Shown one piece after another: positions 12,601 through 22,113 of a stretch of 64,000 nucleotides of DNA (the first letter of the stretch is position 1; each line of letters starts with the position of its first letter). A program made the translations under genes and the position numbers. The notes beneath the pieces were generated by a model that was given only the letters and a program-made list of their open reading frames with translations, was not told the DNA's origin and did no database searches. The stretch comes from Elmis aenea (Eukaryota > Arthropoda > Insecta > Coleoptera > Elmidae): the NCBI GenBank assembly GCA_947652605.1, contig OX393579.1, positions 434,001-498,000 on the forward strand, read 5' to 3'.

Positions 12601-15600
12601 CGATAAAACCGTTATTATTTATGTCAATATGATTGCAATTTCTTTGTAGAAATCAACCTGCTATTCCGCATAGCACAATTCCAACGTTAGGAAGGAATAA
12701 TTCTTTAACTTCGACCGATATTACCACAAAATTTAATTCTCTTCCCCGTGATACAAGAGGATCTGCGAGGTAAAAAGTTTAGAACGATATAAAAAATTGA
12801 GAGTGCTTATGTCTAATGGTTGCTTTTAGATTGGGTATGAATAAAAGATTTGGCGATAGGAATGTCTTGCTTTTACAAGATGAATCAGACGGAGCATTAT
12901 CTGCGCCAGAAATGCCTTCAATAAGAAGGGATCGAGGTACGAGTTCTTTGATTTTAGGGTCTGTGTATCAAGGCTTTGTGTTTTCATAACGCATTTCACA
13001 CAAATAAGCTGGGTTGAAAATTATTTTCACAACCACTTGACTGTAACAGTATAAACACGAAATTATTTCCTCTGTTACCTTTCCATTATTAGTAAAGCAT
13101 TTCATTTACATTTCCCTAGTGCAGATCTGCTTTGCCATAAGTTGAAAGTTCATACCGACCATATAAAAGGCGTTTTGGAATATTCAACCTTATATTTTAA
13201 AAACCAATTTGTTAACGAACTCTGTGGCTAAAATTTAGAGGCTTAGAAATGTGATTTGCTTCGAGTTTTCATTAAAATGTTCAGAAACAAACTGCAATAT
13301 GATTTTGGGTGTTTAGACCTTTGGTGGATTATAATAATGATGCTTTTATATGGTCGGTGTAATCATATTTTAATTGAGCAAGTATTTATCGTACCGCTAT
13401 CCCTCCTGCATACGTAGTTACCACTTCTTCACCTGCATTCTTTCATTTTATACTCCGAAGGAAGGATACCTTCGTCACCTACTGTATTCACTTCAGATGA
13501 ATATAGACAATGGCTGAGTCGCACTCCATCAACTTCGGCCATCTACGAGCAGATAAGGGCGTCCAGAGACGTTTTAAACCAGCAAAGGGCAGCTAGATTT
13601 ACTTACAGCGCTGAAAATATTCATGCAGCACTCAAAGATGTAAGTTTTTGAAGTATTTTTGGTGTTTACTTGTATTTCTGTTGTAGAAGTTTAGCTTGTT
13701 GTTAACTGCCATTGTTTATCTTTGTGGCAGACGGAAGGGGGTTATTACAGTTCATACGGACGTCCAGGAACAACATCGACTTTAGATAGACATTTCACAA
13801 GAGGTCAACATCCATCAGCACCTGCTAGATCACTTTCAACACAACATATCACTTCTTCCACATCAGGTTATAAATTAACAAGACTGTTGTAGTTTTTATC
13901 ACTAAATAAATCGCGATTTTAGCCTTAAGTTCTTCTCGATCGCCATCGATGCGTCGGATGAGACAACTTCTAGATTTAGATTCTGGGAGAGCGGGTGCTG
14001 CCCCTAGTCCTGTGCCAACACCTAGTGGTACTCTTCCTAGAGGACAAAGACAACTTGATATTAATCCTGCAGGTACGCATAATATATAATTAGGTTTGTG
14101 GGTAGGTATTTAAAAGTTTCATAATATTAATTTTACAATGGACAGGGAAGGGAAAATTAATGATACTCGATGAGAATTAGATATAATACTTAGAAATGAA
14201 GATAACGACTTTTTTTGCAGAGTTTTTAAAATATAAAATCGATAAGCCCGGCACGACGGGCGCAACTCTTGGAGGATATGGATTAGGTCCTACAGGGACC
14301 ATGAGCTCTCTGGGCGAAGAACCTGTGAGTGGTATGCTCTGGGTGCATCTCCTTGCAGGAAGGGGTTTAAGAGCGTCTACAGGAACATCTGCAGCAACAA
14401 CTCCAGTAACTCCTAGTGGTACTGCACCGAGTATAGGTATGTGTGAGAATTTTTTTTTGCATTATCCTGAAACACCGAACTTAAAAAAACTTCAATATGT
14501 AGACTAACTTTTGTAGCAATTTGAGCGAAATTGATAAACATGTTTCTGTGAAAGCTTTAAAGGTAATCAATCCTTGGAATTAATAATTTTATCTGTTGTC
14601 TTTGAAAGCAGATTATAAATTTACACTTTACCTCTTCTTCATACAATACGCAAGTTTACAAATGCCTTATTCCTTCAGGTACAAGCGGCAGTCTTCGGGA
14701 TTTATACTGCGTTCTAGAATGTGATAGAGTACATAAAGCAAGAACTGTGGTACGTCTCGAACCATAAACATATCCCTCTTCGATTATCCTTATTTAATTT
14801 CACAGGTGCGTACTGGCGATTTAGTTTTTGACTGGGACGAGAGTTTCGAATTAGATCTAGTAAATAATCGCGAATTGGATCTTTTAATATACTCTTGGGA
14901 TCCACAATATCGTCATAAACTGTGTTATAAAGGATCGGTTCATCTACCATCACTTTTAAAATCTGGACCCTTACATCAATTGGCTCTTAAAATAGAGCCA
15001 CGAGGTAAACTCACAGCAAATAATGTAAAATATGTTTGTTTTATTGTTGATTATTCAAGGTACATTATATCTAAGACTGAGGTACACAGATTCCCTAACT
15101 TTGTATAGAAGAAAAAGTATTTCGAGTATGACGTTAACTAGAACAACGAATCCACCTCTTTTTGGTGTTGATTTAGAAATGATTGTAAGTATCAGATAAT
15201 AATAATAATATATCTATTCTTATTTTTGGCTTGCTGCATATTATCAAATTTACAACTTATTTCAAAAATAGAAAATATTTTAGTGTATTTTCCAGGTAAA
15301 TAGGGAATCAAAAACTGGAGGTGTTCCTGGCGGAGTAGCAACAAGCTTAGTAACGGGCGCTTTACAAGTGCCATTAATTTTAAAACGATGCGTCGAAGAA
15401 ATTGAGAGGAGAGGATTAGATATTATTGGTATGTACATTTCCACGCATATATTATGTGAGTGATAACAATTTATTTCAAAAGTTTAAGTTAAAATACACC
15501 AAATTAAATAAGACAGTTTGTGATAGATATTTTCTTAGTTTAAAATGTATGTGCAGTGATAGTATTTGATAATTTAGAAGAATTTGTGTTAAGGAATATG

Positions 15601-17840
15601 TAGAAGATTAATGTAATATAGTTGTTTTTATGTGAAGGTTTATATCGGCTCTGTGGGTCAGCAACAAAGAAACGAATACTTCGGGAAGCATTTGAAAGAA
15701 ATAGTAGATCGGTGGATTTAACTCCAGAAAACGTTCCCGATATTAATGTAATTACAGGAGTTTTAAAAGACTATTTGCGAGAACTTGCAGAGCCGTTGTT
15801 TACAAAATGTTTATACCAGATGATGTTGGATGCTCTTGGAGTATGTTTGCCTGACGATCCAGAGGGTAACGCAAAATTAATGTTTTCTATATTGGATTGT
15901 TTACCAAGGATAAACAGGGTGAGTATCTTGTTGAGAATGTATCAAAATTTGTGCTGATTATTGGCGTTCTTCACAGGCAACACTAATATTTCTTATGGAT
16001 CATCTAGCTTTAGTGGTATCAGCGTGCGATAGGAATAAAATGTCTGCCCAAAATTTAGCTACGGCCCTTGCTCCGCCTCTTATGCTTCAGTCGAGTGACA
16101 CACTAACACCAGGTTCAAGACAAACTGAGTTGGATTATGCTCAACCAATAGGACTGCTAAAATATTTGTTACAAATTTGGCCTGTTCCTAAACATCGAGG
16201 TAATGTGTTATTTACCGCTAATACGCTACGTAGAGATTTTATTTGAAATAGATCTGCGGTTGCTTTTATCAAATTTCATAGAACAATTCATTCCTGTGCA
16301 CGAATAAAAAGTTAACTTTTGAAAGCCATAGCTCACGAAATAACGCCTATTGATAAAATCATGTTGCGCCAGAAATTATTAAGTTTATGCTCGGATTTGA
16401 ACAGTTTTTTTTTTCGTAAACATATTTGATCAGTTAGCTTGAATTTAATTGCTCGTGAGCAAATGTCTTCTATATGTTAGGGTTTTGTTGGTATTGAGAG
16501 TGGGGCCTTTCCAGACAGGTCGGCGCGCCAGACCAGTCGAACAGCGTGGAGACAGTCGCAATGTGTATCCTCCGGGGGTAGTGGTACGCGCGCCGTCTCG
16601 GCCCTCAGTGGTTCCGTGTCCTCCTCCTCCTCGCTCAGTAGTCTTGGAACCTCGAGGCCCTGTGCCATCGGTTCAATCACCGCAGATTCTCGTAAGTATT
16701 TCGCAAGGCGTTATTTCCCGTTACGTAGTCAACGCTTTCAAACAGTTCCTAGAAAAAGTTGAGTTTAATAACATTTTGGTAATGCGTGTGTGTTACTTTC
16801 AGGGCCCATCATTAGTAAGCAAAGGTCCTTACCGTCCGCTCTCGCCTCGAGTCGGCCCATCGCCGGCAGCCGGACTCAGGCCGCGGCAAGTGATAGTTTC
16901 TTCACCAGGTTCGCCAAGTAGCAGTAGCGACTCACAGTCAGGATCTGATTCCGTTAAACACTGCCTACCAGGCCGAGTGAGTTCTCCTGCTTTACGTGCC
17001 TCGCCATCGCCAGCAATGCGCAGTTCTCCATCAGTTACTACCGGTACGGGAATAAGAAATTCGCCATCGGCAACATCGAGCCTACGCAACTCTCCGTCTT
17101 CTGCTACAGCTAGTTCTCCAGGTCCAAAACAGTCTCCATCTGTAAGCAGTCTTAGTCGTGCTTCTCCGTCTATATTGGCCGGTACAAATCGATCCAGTTC
17201 TCCGGCAATGCAAGCCAGCTCTGCAGGACTAAACGTTACATTAAACACATCGACCCCTTCTTTTACGACACTAACAAGTTTGCAGTCTACAATTTCGAAC
17301 ATAAGTACCACAGCTAACAACATATTCAACTTGAGCTACTCACAACCCATGACGTACGCCAGTACTAATCCGTTTTTAACAGGGGCTTATTTAACATACA
17401 CCCCAAGTGATACAAGCTACTCAGATAAATACAACACGATAAGTTCTACAAAGGAGTTGAGTAAACCGTTCTCATTTACCGATTCGGGCTTTGGCGAGCC
17501 CTCAAAATACAGCACTATGAGTTCAAAACCCTCCTACGATACGACCGAGTCTATTTTTACTTCGTCCGATATTAAATATTCAACTCTTGGAAGTAAATAC
17601 CTAGACAAAACAGGATATTTGGGTACTAGTTATGGATCAGAGCAAAAATATAGTCCGGGAAGTCGAGAAACTAAGACTGTTACCAGTGGTTACGATACAA
17701 GTCCTAATGTTACAAACAATTCCATGCTACTGAGTGTTGAAGACACTCCTACACCCACTAGTAGTATAGAAACTGAAGACAGCAATACCAGAGAGGTCGG
17801 GGAAAAAGATGTAGAAGGAGATGGGGAACAAAGTGATTAA
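649..17840 (+). CDS. syd-1: Rho GTPase-activating protein 100F / synapse-defective 1 (PDZ-C2-RhoGAP), 21 exons
   Basis: Presynaptic scaffold and Rho-family GAP acting early in active-zone assembly (known for fly and worm Syd-1). Exons: 649-690, 6425-6535, 8870-8953, 9175-9432, 9562-9806, 11296-11631, 11820-12185, 12650-12769, 12830-12936, 13461-13639, 13731-13866, 13923-14072, 14221-14436, 14679-14749, 14806-15004, 15060-15184, 15296-15428, 15638-15918, 15977-16199, 16501-16691, 16803-17840. All introns are GT-AG and all phases agree, giving 4611 nt or 1536 residues. Domains: PDZ ~117-205, C2 ~750-885, RhoGAP ~940-1125, then a Ser/Pro-rich tail. The start at 649 encodes [14 protein letters not shown] and is the ATG in exon 1 that joins exon 2 in frame; the ATG at 662 is out of frame. 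Another upstream first exon is possible, so the first exon is the weakest part. Confidence 0.92.
1920..1945. repeat. perfect 11-bp hairpin, 4-nt loop
   Basis: AATCATTGTAC at 1920-1930 is exactly inverted at 1935-1945, separated by GCTT. It lies in syd-1 intron 1. No function is evident. Confidence 0.75.
3317..3348. repeat. perfect 14-bp hairpin, GGGG loop
   Basis: CGATGATACAAAAC at 3317-3330 is exactly inverted at 3335-3348. Beyond a 2-nt bulge, GCAA at 3313-3316 pairs with TTGC at 3351-3354. The stem is too short for a typical microRNA precursor. Confidence 0.8.
5291..5314. repeat. 24-bp perfect palindrome
   Basis: TGGATTAAAAAC is followed immediately by its exact inverse, with no spacer. 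It lies in syd-1 intron 1. Intrinsic cruciform potential is likely; no known binding site is recognised. Confidence 0.75.
5770..6331 (-). mobile_element. non-autonomous piggyBac-type element with TTAA target duplication
   Basis: The 562-bp element begins with CCCTACAGTGCGCA and ends with the exact inverse TGCGCACTGTAGGG. Both ends abut TTAA (5766-5769 and 6332-6335), the target duplication diagnostic of the piggyBac superfamily, whose ends start with CCC. A subterminal motif near 5902 (GATGCAGATATGCATCACTG) recurs near the right end as a direct copy (GATGCAAATATGCACCACTG). The minus strand retains a C-terminal transposase fragment (next entry); the DDE catalytic core is absent. The element is therefore an internally deleted copy sitting in syd-1 intron 1. 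Confidence 0.9.
5985..6172 (-). pseudogene. piggyBac transposase C-terminal cysteine-rich fragment
   Basis: An open frame of about 62 codons ends at the TGA at 5985-5987 and is preceded by a stop at its upper end. It contains [17 protein letters not shown], followed by [15 protein letters not shown]. The spacing C-x4-C, then C-x2-C, LCL and a final C-x3-H is that of the zinc-binding domain at the C-terminus of piggyBac transposases, which binds element ends. Nothing upstream of this domain survives, so it is a relic of a longer transposase and not a working enzyme. Confidence 0.82.
6536..8869 (+). other. syd-1 intron 2
   Basis: AT-rich intron between the exons ending DFRK and starting VSGI. 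Small open frames at 6551-6739 and 7505-7696 are not recognisable. No repeat or RNA gene is seen. Confidence 0.6.
9175..9806 (+). CDS. syd-1: syd-1 exons 4-5: PDZ domain
   Basis: The two exons (9175-9432 and 9562-9806) encode the only PDZ domain, about residues 117-205. The carboxylate-binding loop is seen as [11 protein letters not shown], a variant of the usual GLGF loop. Core strands follow as [13 protein letters not shown] and [13 protein letters not shown], and the domain ends near [11 protein letters not shown]. The intron splits the domain between GCLK and VGDE, the usual 'G-x-L-x-VGD' turn. In other animals this PDZ binds neurexin; that the partner is the same here is inference. Confidence 0.92.
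9807..11295 (+). other. syd-1 intron 5
   Basis: A 1.5-kb intron carrying one diverged palindromic MITE (9950-10062). The small open frame at 10872-11063 is not recognisable. No other feature is seen. Confidence 0.6.
9950..10062. repeat. palindromic MITE-like element, copy 1
   Basis: Left arm at about 9950-9990 contains GCAGAAATGTTTGAACAG and TTTCAAGACTC. Right arm at about 10030-10060 carries the inverse, CACTAGCATTTCTAGAAGAG. It is a diverged copy of the family also seen at 22790, 45534, 47009, 49070, 56713 and 59820. Confidence 0.6.
11296..14072 (+). CDS. syd-1: syd-1 exons 6-12: low-complexity linker between PDZ and C2
   Basis: Seven exons encode about 465 residues rich in Ser, Arg, Pro and Tyr without a recognisable fold. 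Features seen: a proline run ([13 protein letters not shown]), a tyrosine run near 12170-12182 (SSYYYYR), and many RxxS-type sites such as [11 protein letters not shown]. Such a linker is expected to be disordered and phosphorylated, which is inference. The segment [19 protein letters not shown] in exon 10 (13461-13639) is more ordered-looking and may be a conserved helix. Introns inside this block are mostly 55-500 bp. Confidence 0.85.
13154..13358. repeat. MITE-like element with 16-bp terminal inverted repeats
   Basis: ACCGACCATATAAAAG at 13154-13169 is exactly inverted at 13343-13358, bounding 205 bp inside syd-1 intron 9. The interior has no open frame. The target duplication is unclear (TA is possible), so the superfamily is not assigned. 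Confidence 0.7.
14221..15184 (+). CDS. syd-1: syd-1 exons 13-16: C2 domain
   Basis: The C2 domain starts at [14 protein letters not shown] (about residue 748) and ends near [10 protein letters not shown] (about 885). It carries a Ser/Thr-rich insertion ([15 protein letters not shown]) after the first strand. WDESFELDL and [12 protein letters not shown] are the typical fourth strand and third loop. The first calcium loop lacks the usual DxxGxSDPY pattern ([10 protein letters not shown] is seen instead), so calcium binding is doubtful. The frame at 14806 reads on past the real donor at 15004/15005; splicing there to 15060 restores [12 protein letters not shown] and continues into [11 protein letters not shown]. 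Confidence 0.88.
15296..16199 (+). CDS. syd-1: syd-1 exons 17-19: RhoGAP domain
   Basis: The domain starts at [16 protein letters not shown] (about residue 940) and ends at [10 protein letters not shown] (about 1125). The arginine-finger loop reads GLYRLCGS, with the catalytic arginine at about residue 963, split by the intron between 15428 and 15638. Other family signatures are [14 protein letters not shown] (the usual LKxFLRELPEPL) and [15 protein letters not shown] (the usual N-L-A-x-x-x-x-P). Retention of the arginine finger predicts real GAP activity, as reported for the fly protein, in contrast to worm SYD-1, which is considered catalytically weak or inactive. Confidence 0.93.
16501..17840 (+). 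CDS. syd-1: syd-1 exons 20-21: Ser/Pro-rich C-terminal tail
   Basis: About 409 residues of low complexity. A block at about 16985-17215 repeats short units of the form (R/A)(N/S/A)SPS, for example [33 protein letters not shown] and LSRASPSIL, followed by a Ser/Thr/Tyr-rich stretch and an acidic end ([19 protein letters not shown]). The tail begins after an acceptor at 16499-16500, joined in phase as [10 protein letters not shown] 111-bp intron at 16692-16802 divides it; that intron is open in frame. The stop is TAA at 17838-17840. Confidence 0.85.
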
Positions 17841-20800
17841 ATATAGTAGTGAAAATTTGTTAATAATAGCGCAGATTTAATAAGCTGCTTCGGGTAATAG
17901 ATATTGAGATGTGTAGGTCTATGAAAATGGGGTAAAATCGATAGATTTCAAACGTATGCTATTGCTAGTAAGATGAAAAGTACGGAAGTCTTAAAACACA
18001 TCATTGAGGCATTATCAATTGTCGTAATTGAATCGTTCTTAAAACTACATAACTCAAAATTGCAATTCTTACAACAACTAATGGTTATGATTCAGATTTT
18101 ACTTCTTAGACGTTAAATATCAGTTTTGTATAACGATTGTTAAACACGCCAGTCAAACAAAGTATTAAAAATTAACTGGTTTTCTTTACTATTGTTTTTT
18201 TTTAACTCATGGTTTTCAAACCACGGATATTTCATTTGCTGAACGGATTATAAAATAAATAAAACTTTTGAAGTTCCGTTTATATGGAACATTTATCAAA
18301 ATTTAATTGAATTTATTACTTTGCAACTCTGTTGTGCAGTACAAGAATAACAAATCGAACCAAATTGCCTCACAAATCTTAAAATTTTGTTTAGTCCATA
18401 AGTGGAAATTATATTCGCATATTATCTTAAAATATAAAACTGGAATTAAGTGAGTTTGTCTTACATATAATGCGTTCCATTGTGTTTTACTGCGAATTGT
18501 TGCTGGCAATAGTATTTTTAACTTTTAAATAGAAATGTATGTATGAAAATCTCTCTGCAGAAAACATGGGTTATTAAAAAAAATTAAATAAAGCGTAGTT
18601 TAATTGAAGAGGCGTAAAACAGAGTAACATACCTTGGCACAAAGCACTTTTTAATGTGGCAGCACCGTAAAAGACAACCAAATAGGGTAGGTAATTTCAT
18701 CAGGCGATCGTTATCACATAAATCGATGTAAATGATATCATTAAGTATCACTGTGTGTAAATTATGTACGGCGAGTAACGTAAAAAGTACGATAAAACTT
18801 TCGTAATACATAAAACTATAATAAGAATGTCTGCTTTTTAGAATCAAACTTAATACTAGGATCATTGTTAACTATTAAATAAATTATATTAATTATATAC
18901 AAACTTTAGTTAGAGAAAAACAAATATTTATTACTGATAGAAATGTATCTATATGTAGAAATTTAGCAAATTATTGTTACACGTGTTTGCACAATTTTTT
19001 AAGGACATTTTTTTAAACGTAATTTCGTCAGACTCTTCCTTTCGCAATTTCTAATAAAAAGCTATTACAATATAAATAAATGAATTGATGTTATTTGAGT
19101 TTAGTTAGTAATATGCGACGGATAATAAAACGATTGCACAAAAAAATATTCTGAAAATCACTGCCATCGAATGTTAATATTAGGCAGGTTCCACCTAGAA
19201 AATTTAGCCAATACTTATGTAGATCGATTCTTATCACGTCATATTTAATTACTAGAGAAATATAGATAATAGTGCGAACTATCTGTATTTCAATGTGAAA
19301 AAATCATTAAACTATCACGTTAAAAAATCATCGTGTAAACTTACTTAATAATAATTATTAAGACAGCGATCGTATTTCCAATCCATACATTCTTATTAGA
19401 ATTGCTTTACCATGGCGGTTTATGTATCGTTTGATTGGAAATTCGATCTCGCAATTACCATTTCTTTTTGTACATTTTGCAATATAACAATAATTGTATA
19501 AATAACTATTAAGTATTTGCAACTGTACCTTATGTGACTTGGGCTAGTTCTCGTATGTTTGTTTCTAGTAATTGTTGTTTAGATACTTGTAATTTAAATA
19601 TGTACAGAATTACTCGGAGTTATTTTGTTATGTTTATTGCCATACAATCGTTTATTATTGTTAAACATTACTTATTAGTGTCTTGTATCATTTACATATT
19701 TTGCACTAACTGGACGTTAGAATTTAAATAGTTACCTCTGTGTTATATTCCAGGACATGCAAAATAAAAGGTCGTAAATAGGTCAAATTCGATTTTACAA
19801 AGCATATTTTAATTGCTATTGTAATCTTTACGTGAATAATAATTTTCATCTGCACATTAAATATTTAAGTTGCCACTACGTTGCATTCTCTTTGTAATTT
19901 TCTGTATAAAAGGACCCTGAAACAAACTTCAAATGTATGAGACTTTATTATAACAGTTGTTAATTGCTTTACGTTAAGTGTTAGCTTACCACTAGCAACT
20001 TAGTTCTTCATTTCATTTACATGTTATGCAGTTAAGCTTAAACAACGATGAAATAAATGTAATTGCAATTTATTTGGACGACACGGCAGCATTTTTGTGC
20101 CTGAAAGTTTAAATTGTTTTCTTTTCAGTTATTTTGAAAAATCGAATTTGATTATATGTAAAACTTGTCATTTATTTTGTGTGGATTAATGGTTGAATAT
20201 TTTAATGTTTATATTCAAACGCCTAGACCATTCGAACAGGGATGAATATGAATTTGATGCCCTGTGTATTATTATAAATAAAAACTAAATACCTAATTAT
20301 ATCTACAATAAATGCTTGTATAGCAATAATGGAGCTAAATAAGCAGAGCACAGTTTGTTTTGCATTTTTGTACTTTATTTTGTGCTAGCTGCTGTAAAAA
20401 TTCATAGGTTTTGATGTTAGCACATGGATGTGAGGGTGCGCAGAGCATATCAAATAAATACTGCGCCACTTTGCCTAATTAGCCTATCATGATTAGTAAT
20501 TGTGGCTAAATTTGTGTTAGAGACGTGTGCTGTGGTCAAATACTCTAGTCAATTTTCAGTTTTGTCAATTTTAGATAATGTAGTTAAATTGTTAGAATCT
20601 TATATTCAATAATGCACTGGCTATAATTGATTTCAGTCTGTCTGATAAAATGATGTTTTTTAGCACTCATTTTATTTACACTGCTCTTAACAAAGAAATA
20701 AACCTTTATTATTTTGGGAATAGTAATACTTTTTCTAAAATCAATACATGATAATATAGATATTATGTGAGAATTACTTATGATATTTAGCAAAAGCACT

Positions 20801-22113
20801 GTCGATATCAAATTTTCTTTTTGTTAGTATATAGTTCTTGAAGTGTTTCCAAACTATTTTTACCAACATTAGATCAGTTTTATATTCATTCTATCAGACG
20901 AGATTGTAGAATGGTTAACTGTATGTATGTGTGAAAGAATGTATGCACATATCATACAATTTATACTTTCCTATGAATGGAGTGAAAACGTGCGTGAAAA
21001 ATAATTATGTCATGCCTCGACCATATGTTCTTAAGGATATTAAATAAAATGTGGACATTTCATTATACCATTCTTGGCTTAGAAATCAAAAATTGTGTCC
21101 ATTTTTTATTTTTGTGCTTGAGATATTCCTGCATCTATAGACTTTATTAAATTGTTATGTATACAAGCGGATGCAGAAATATTCTACTTAATAAACTATA
21201 CAAGTTGGGTTATGGTACAGAAAAATTTTATATTCCTTAAAATATCAAAACATTATTGTAATTGACGAGTAGCAGTTATATTTTCATATTCGTTTAAATA
21301 TGGAAACTTGATCGTTGCTGCAATGATCTCATGGCTTACGATTTTTCGAAACGAAAGAATTTTTATTTTTGTTGAGCAGGAGATCTTGATTAAAGTTTAT
21401 TAAAGTATTTTTATAATTAGAGTAGAATATTTCTGTAATAAAATAGATGTTAATAAACTATAAATTATCAGTATTTACGATAGCTTTTCAAATGGCTAGA
21501 CCCTCCTAAAATGTACTTAACAATAACGAATAAATAATTTGGTTGAATAATTGTATCACTTGTTATTAATTTCATTTCTTGATTGCCGCATAACTCCCCA
21601 TGTTACATTGGAAGTTTCTAGCAAAATAATGAAAATCATCAGGTTCTATATTGTTTTGATTTAATACCACAATTATGCGCTGTTAATTTTTAAATATGTT
21701 TATTTAAAAATATTTACTATTTTATTAATAGTTCATGCACATTAATTTCATCATTATACATTAAAAATTAAAAATCCGAGAAAAACCAAATGATTTAAAT
21801 GAAAGCTATCAACTGCCCCTCGTATTCAAATATTTTGATACATAAAGGCCAAATTATAATCTGCCCAATATGTTGTGCAAACATATTTAAAATCTCATTA
21901 CTCATTTATAAAACTACAATACAGCTGTGTTCAAAAACTTATTATTTAAGAGAAATCTGATTGTTGTTATCGCAATGAACTCTGACATTGTATTTACAAT
22001 ACGGTTTATAGTCTTAAGATGATTAGCACATGATCACTGGCAGAAGTTCAGTGAATTTCAATAAAAACGGTCTGCCTACAAAAATTGTATTTGAAACAGT
22101 TGTTTAAATAAAA
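17841..22113. other. syd-1 3' flank (probable long 3' UTR) and GLDC upstream region
   Basis: No frame here has coding character. Many AATAAA hexamers on the plus strand (for example near 18254, 18587, 20275 and 21043) could end syd-1 transcripts; which is used cannot be told. Small open frames at 18303-18509, 18584-18865, 19534-19731 and 20584-20811 are not recognisable. The last ~100 bp should hold the GLDC promoter; a TTCAGTG initiator-like site lies near 22047. Confidence 0.5.

Noticed and set aside
15005..15108. C2-exon frame reading on to a stop ([14 protein letters not shown]...)
   Set aside because: A donor at 15005 and acceptor at 15059 give the conserved [10 protein letters not shown] continuation, so the read-on is a 55-bp intron.
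16829..17329. 166-codon minus-strand frame opposite the syd-1 tail
   Set aside because: It is the mirror of the Ser/Pro-rich coding exon (GE/DGE-rich complement) and has no independent support.
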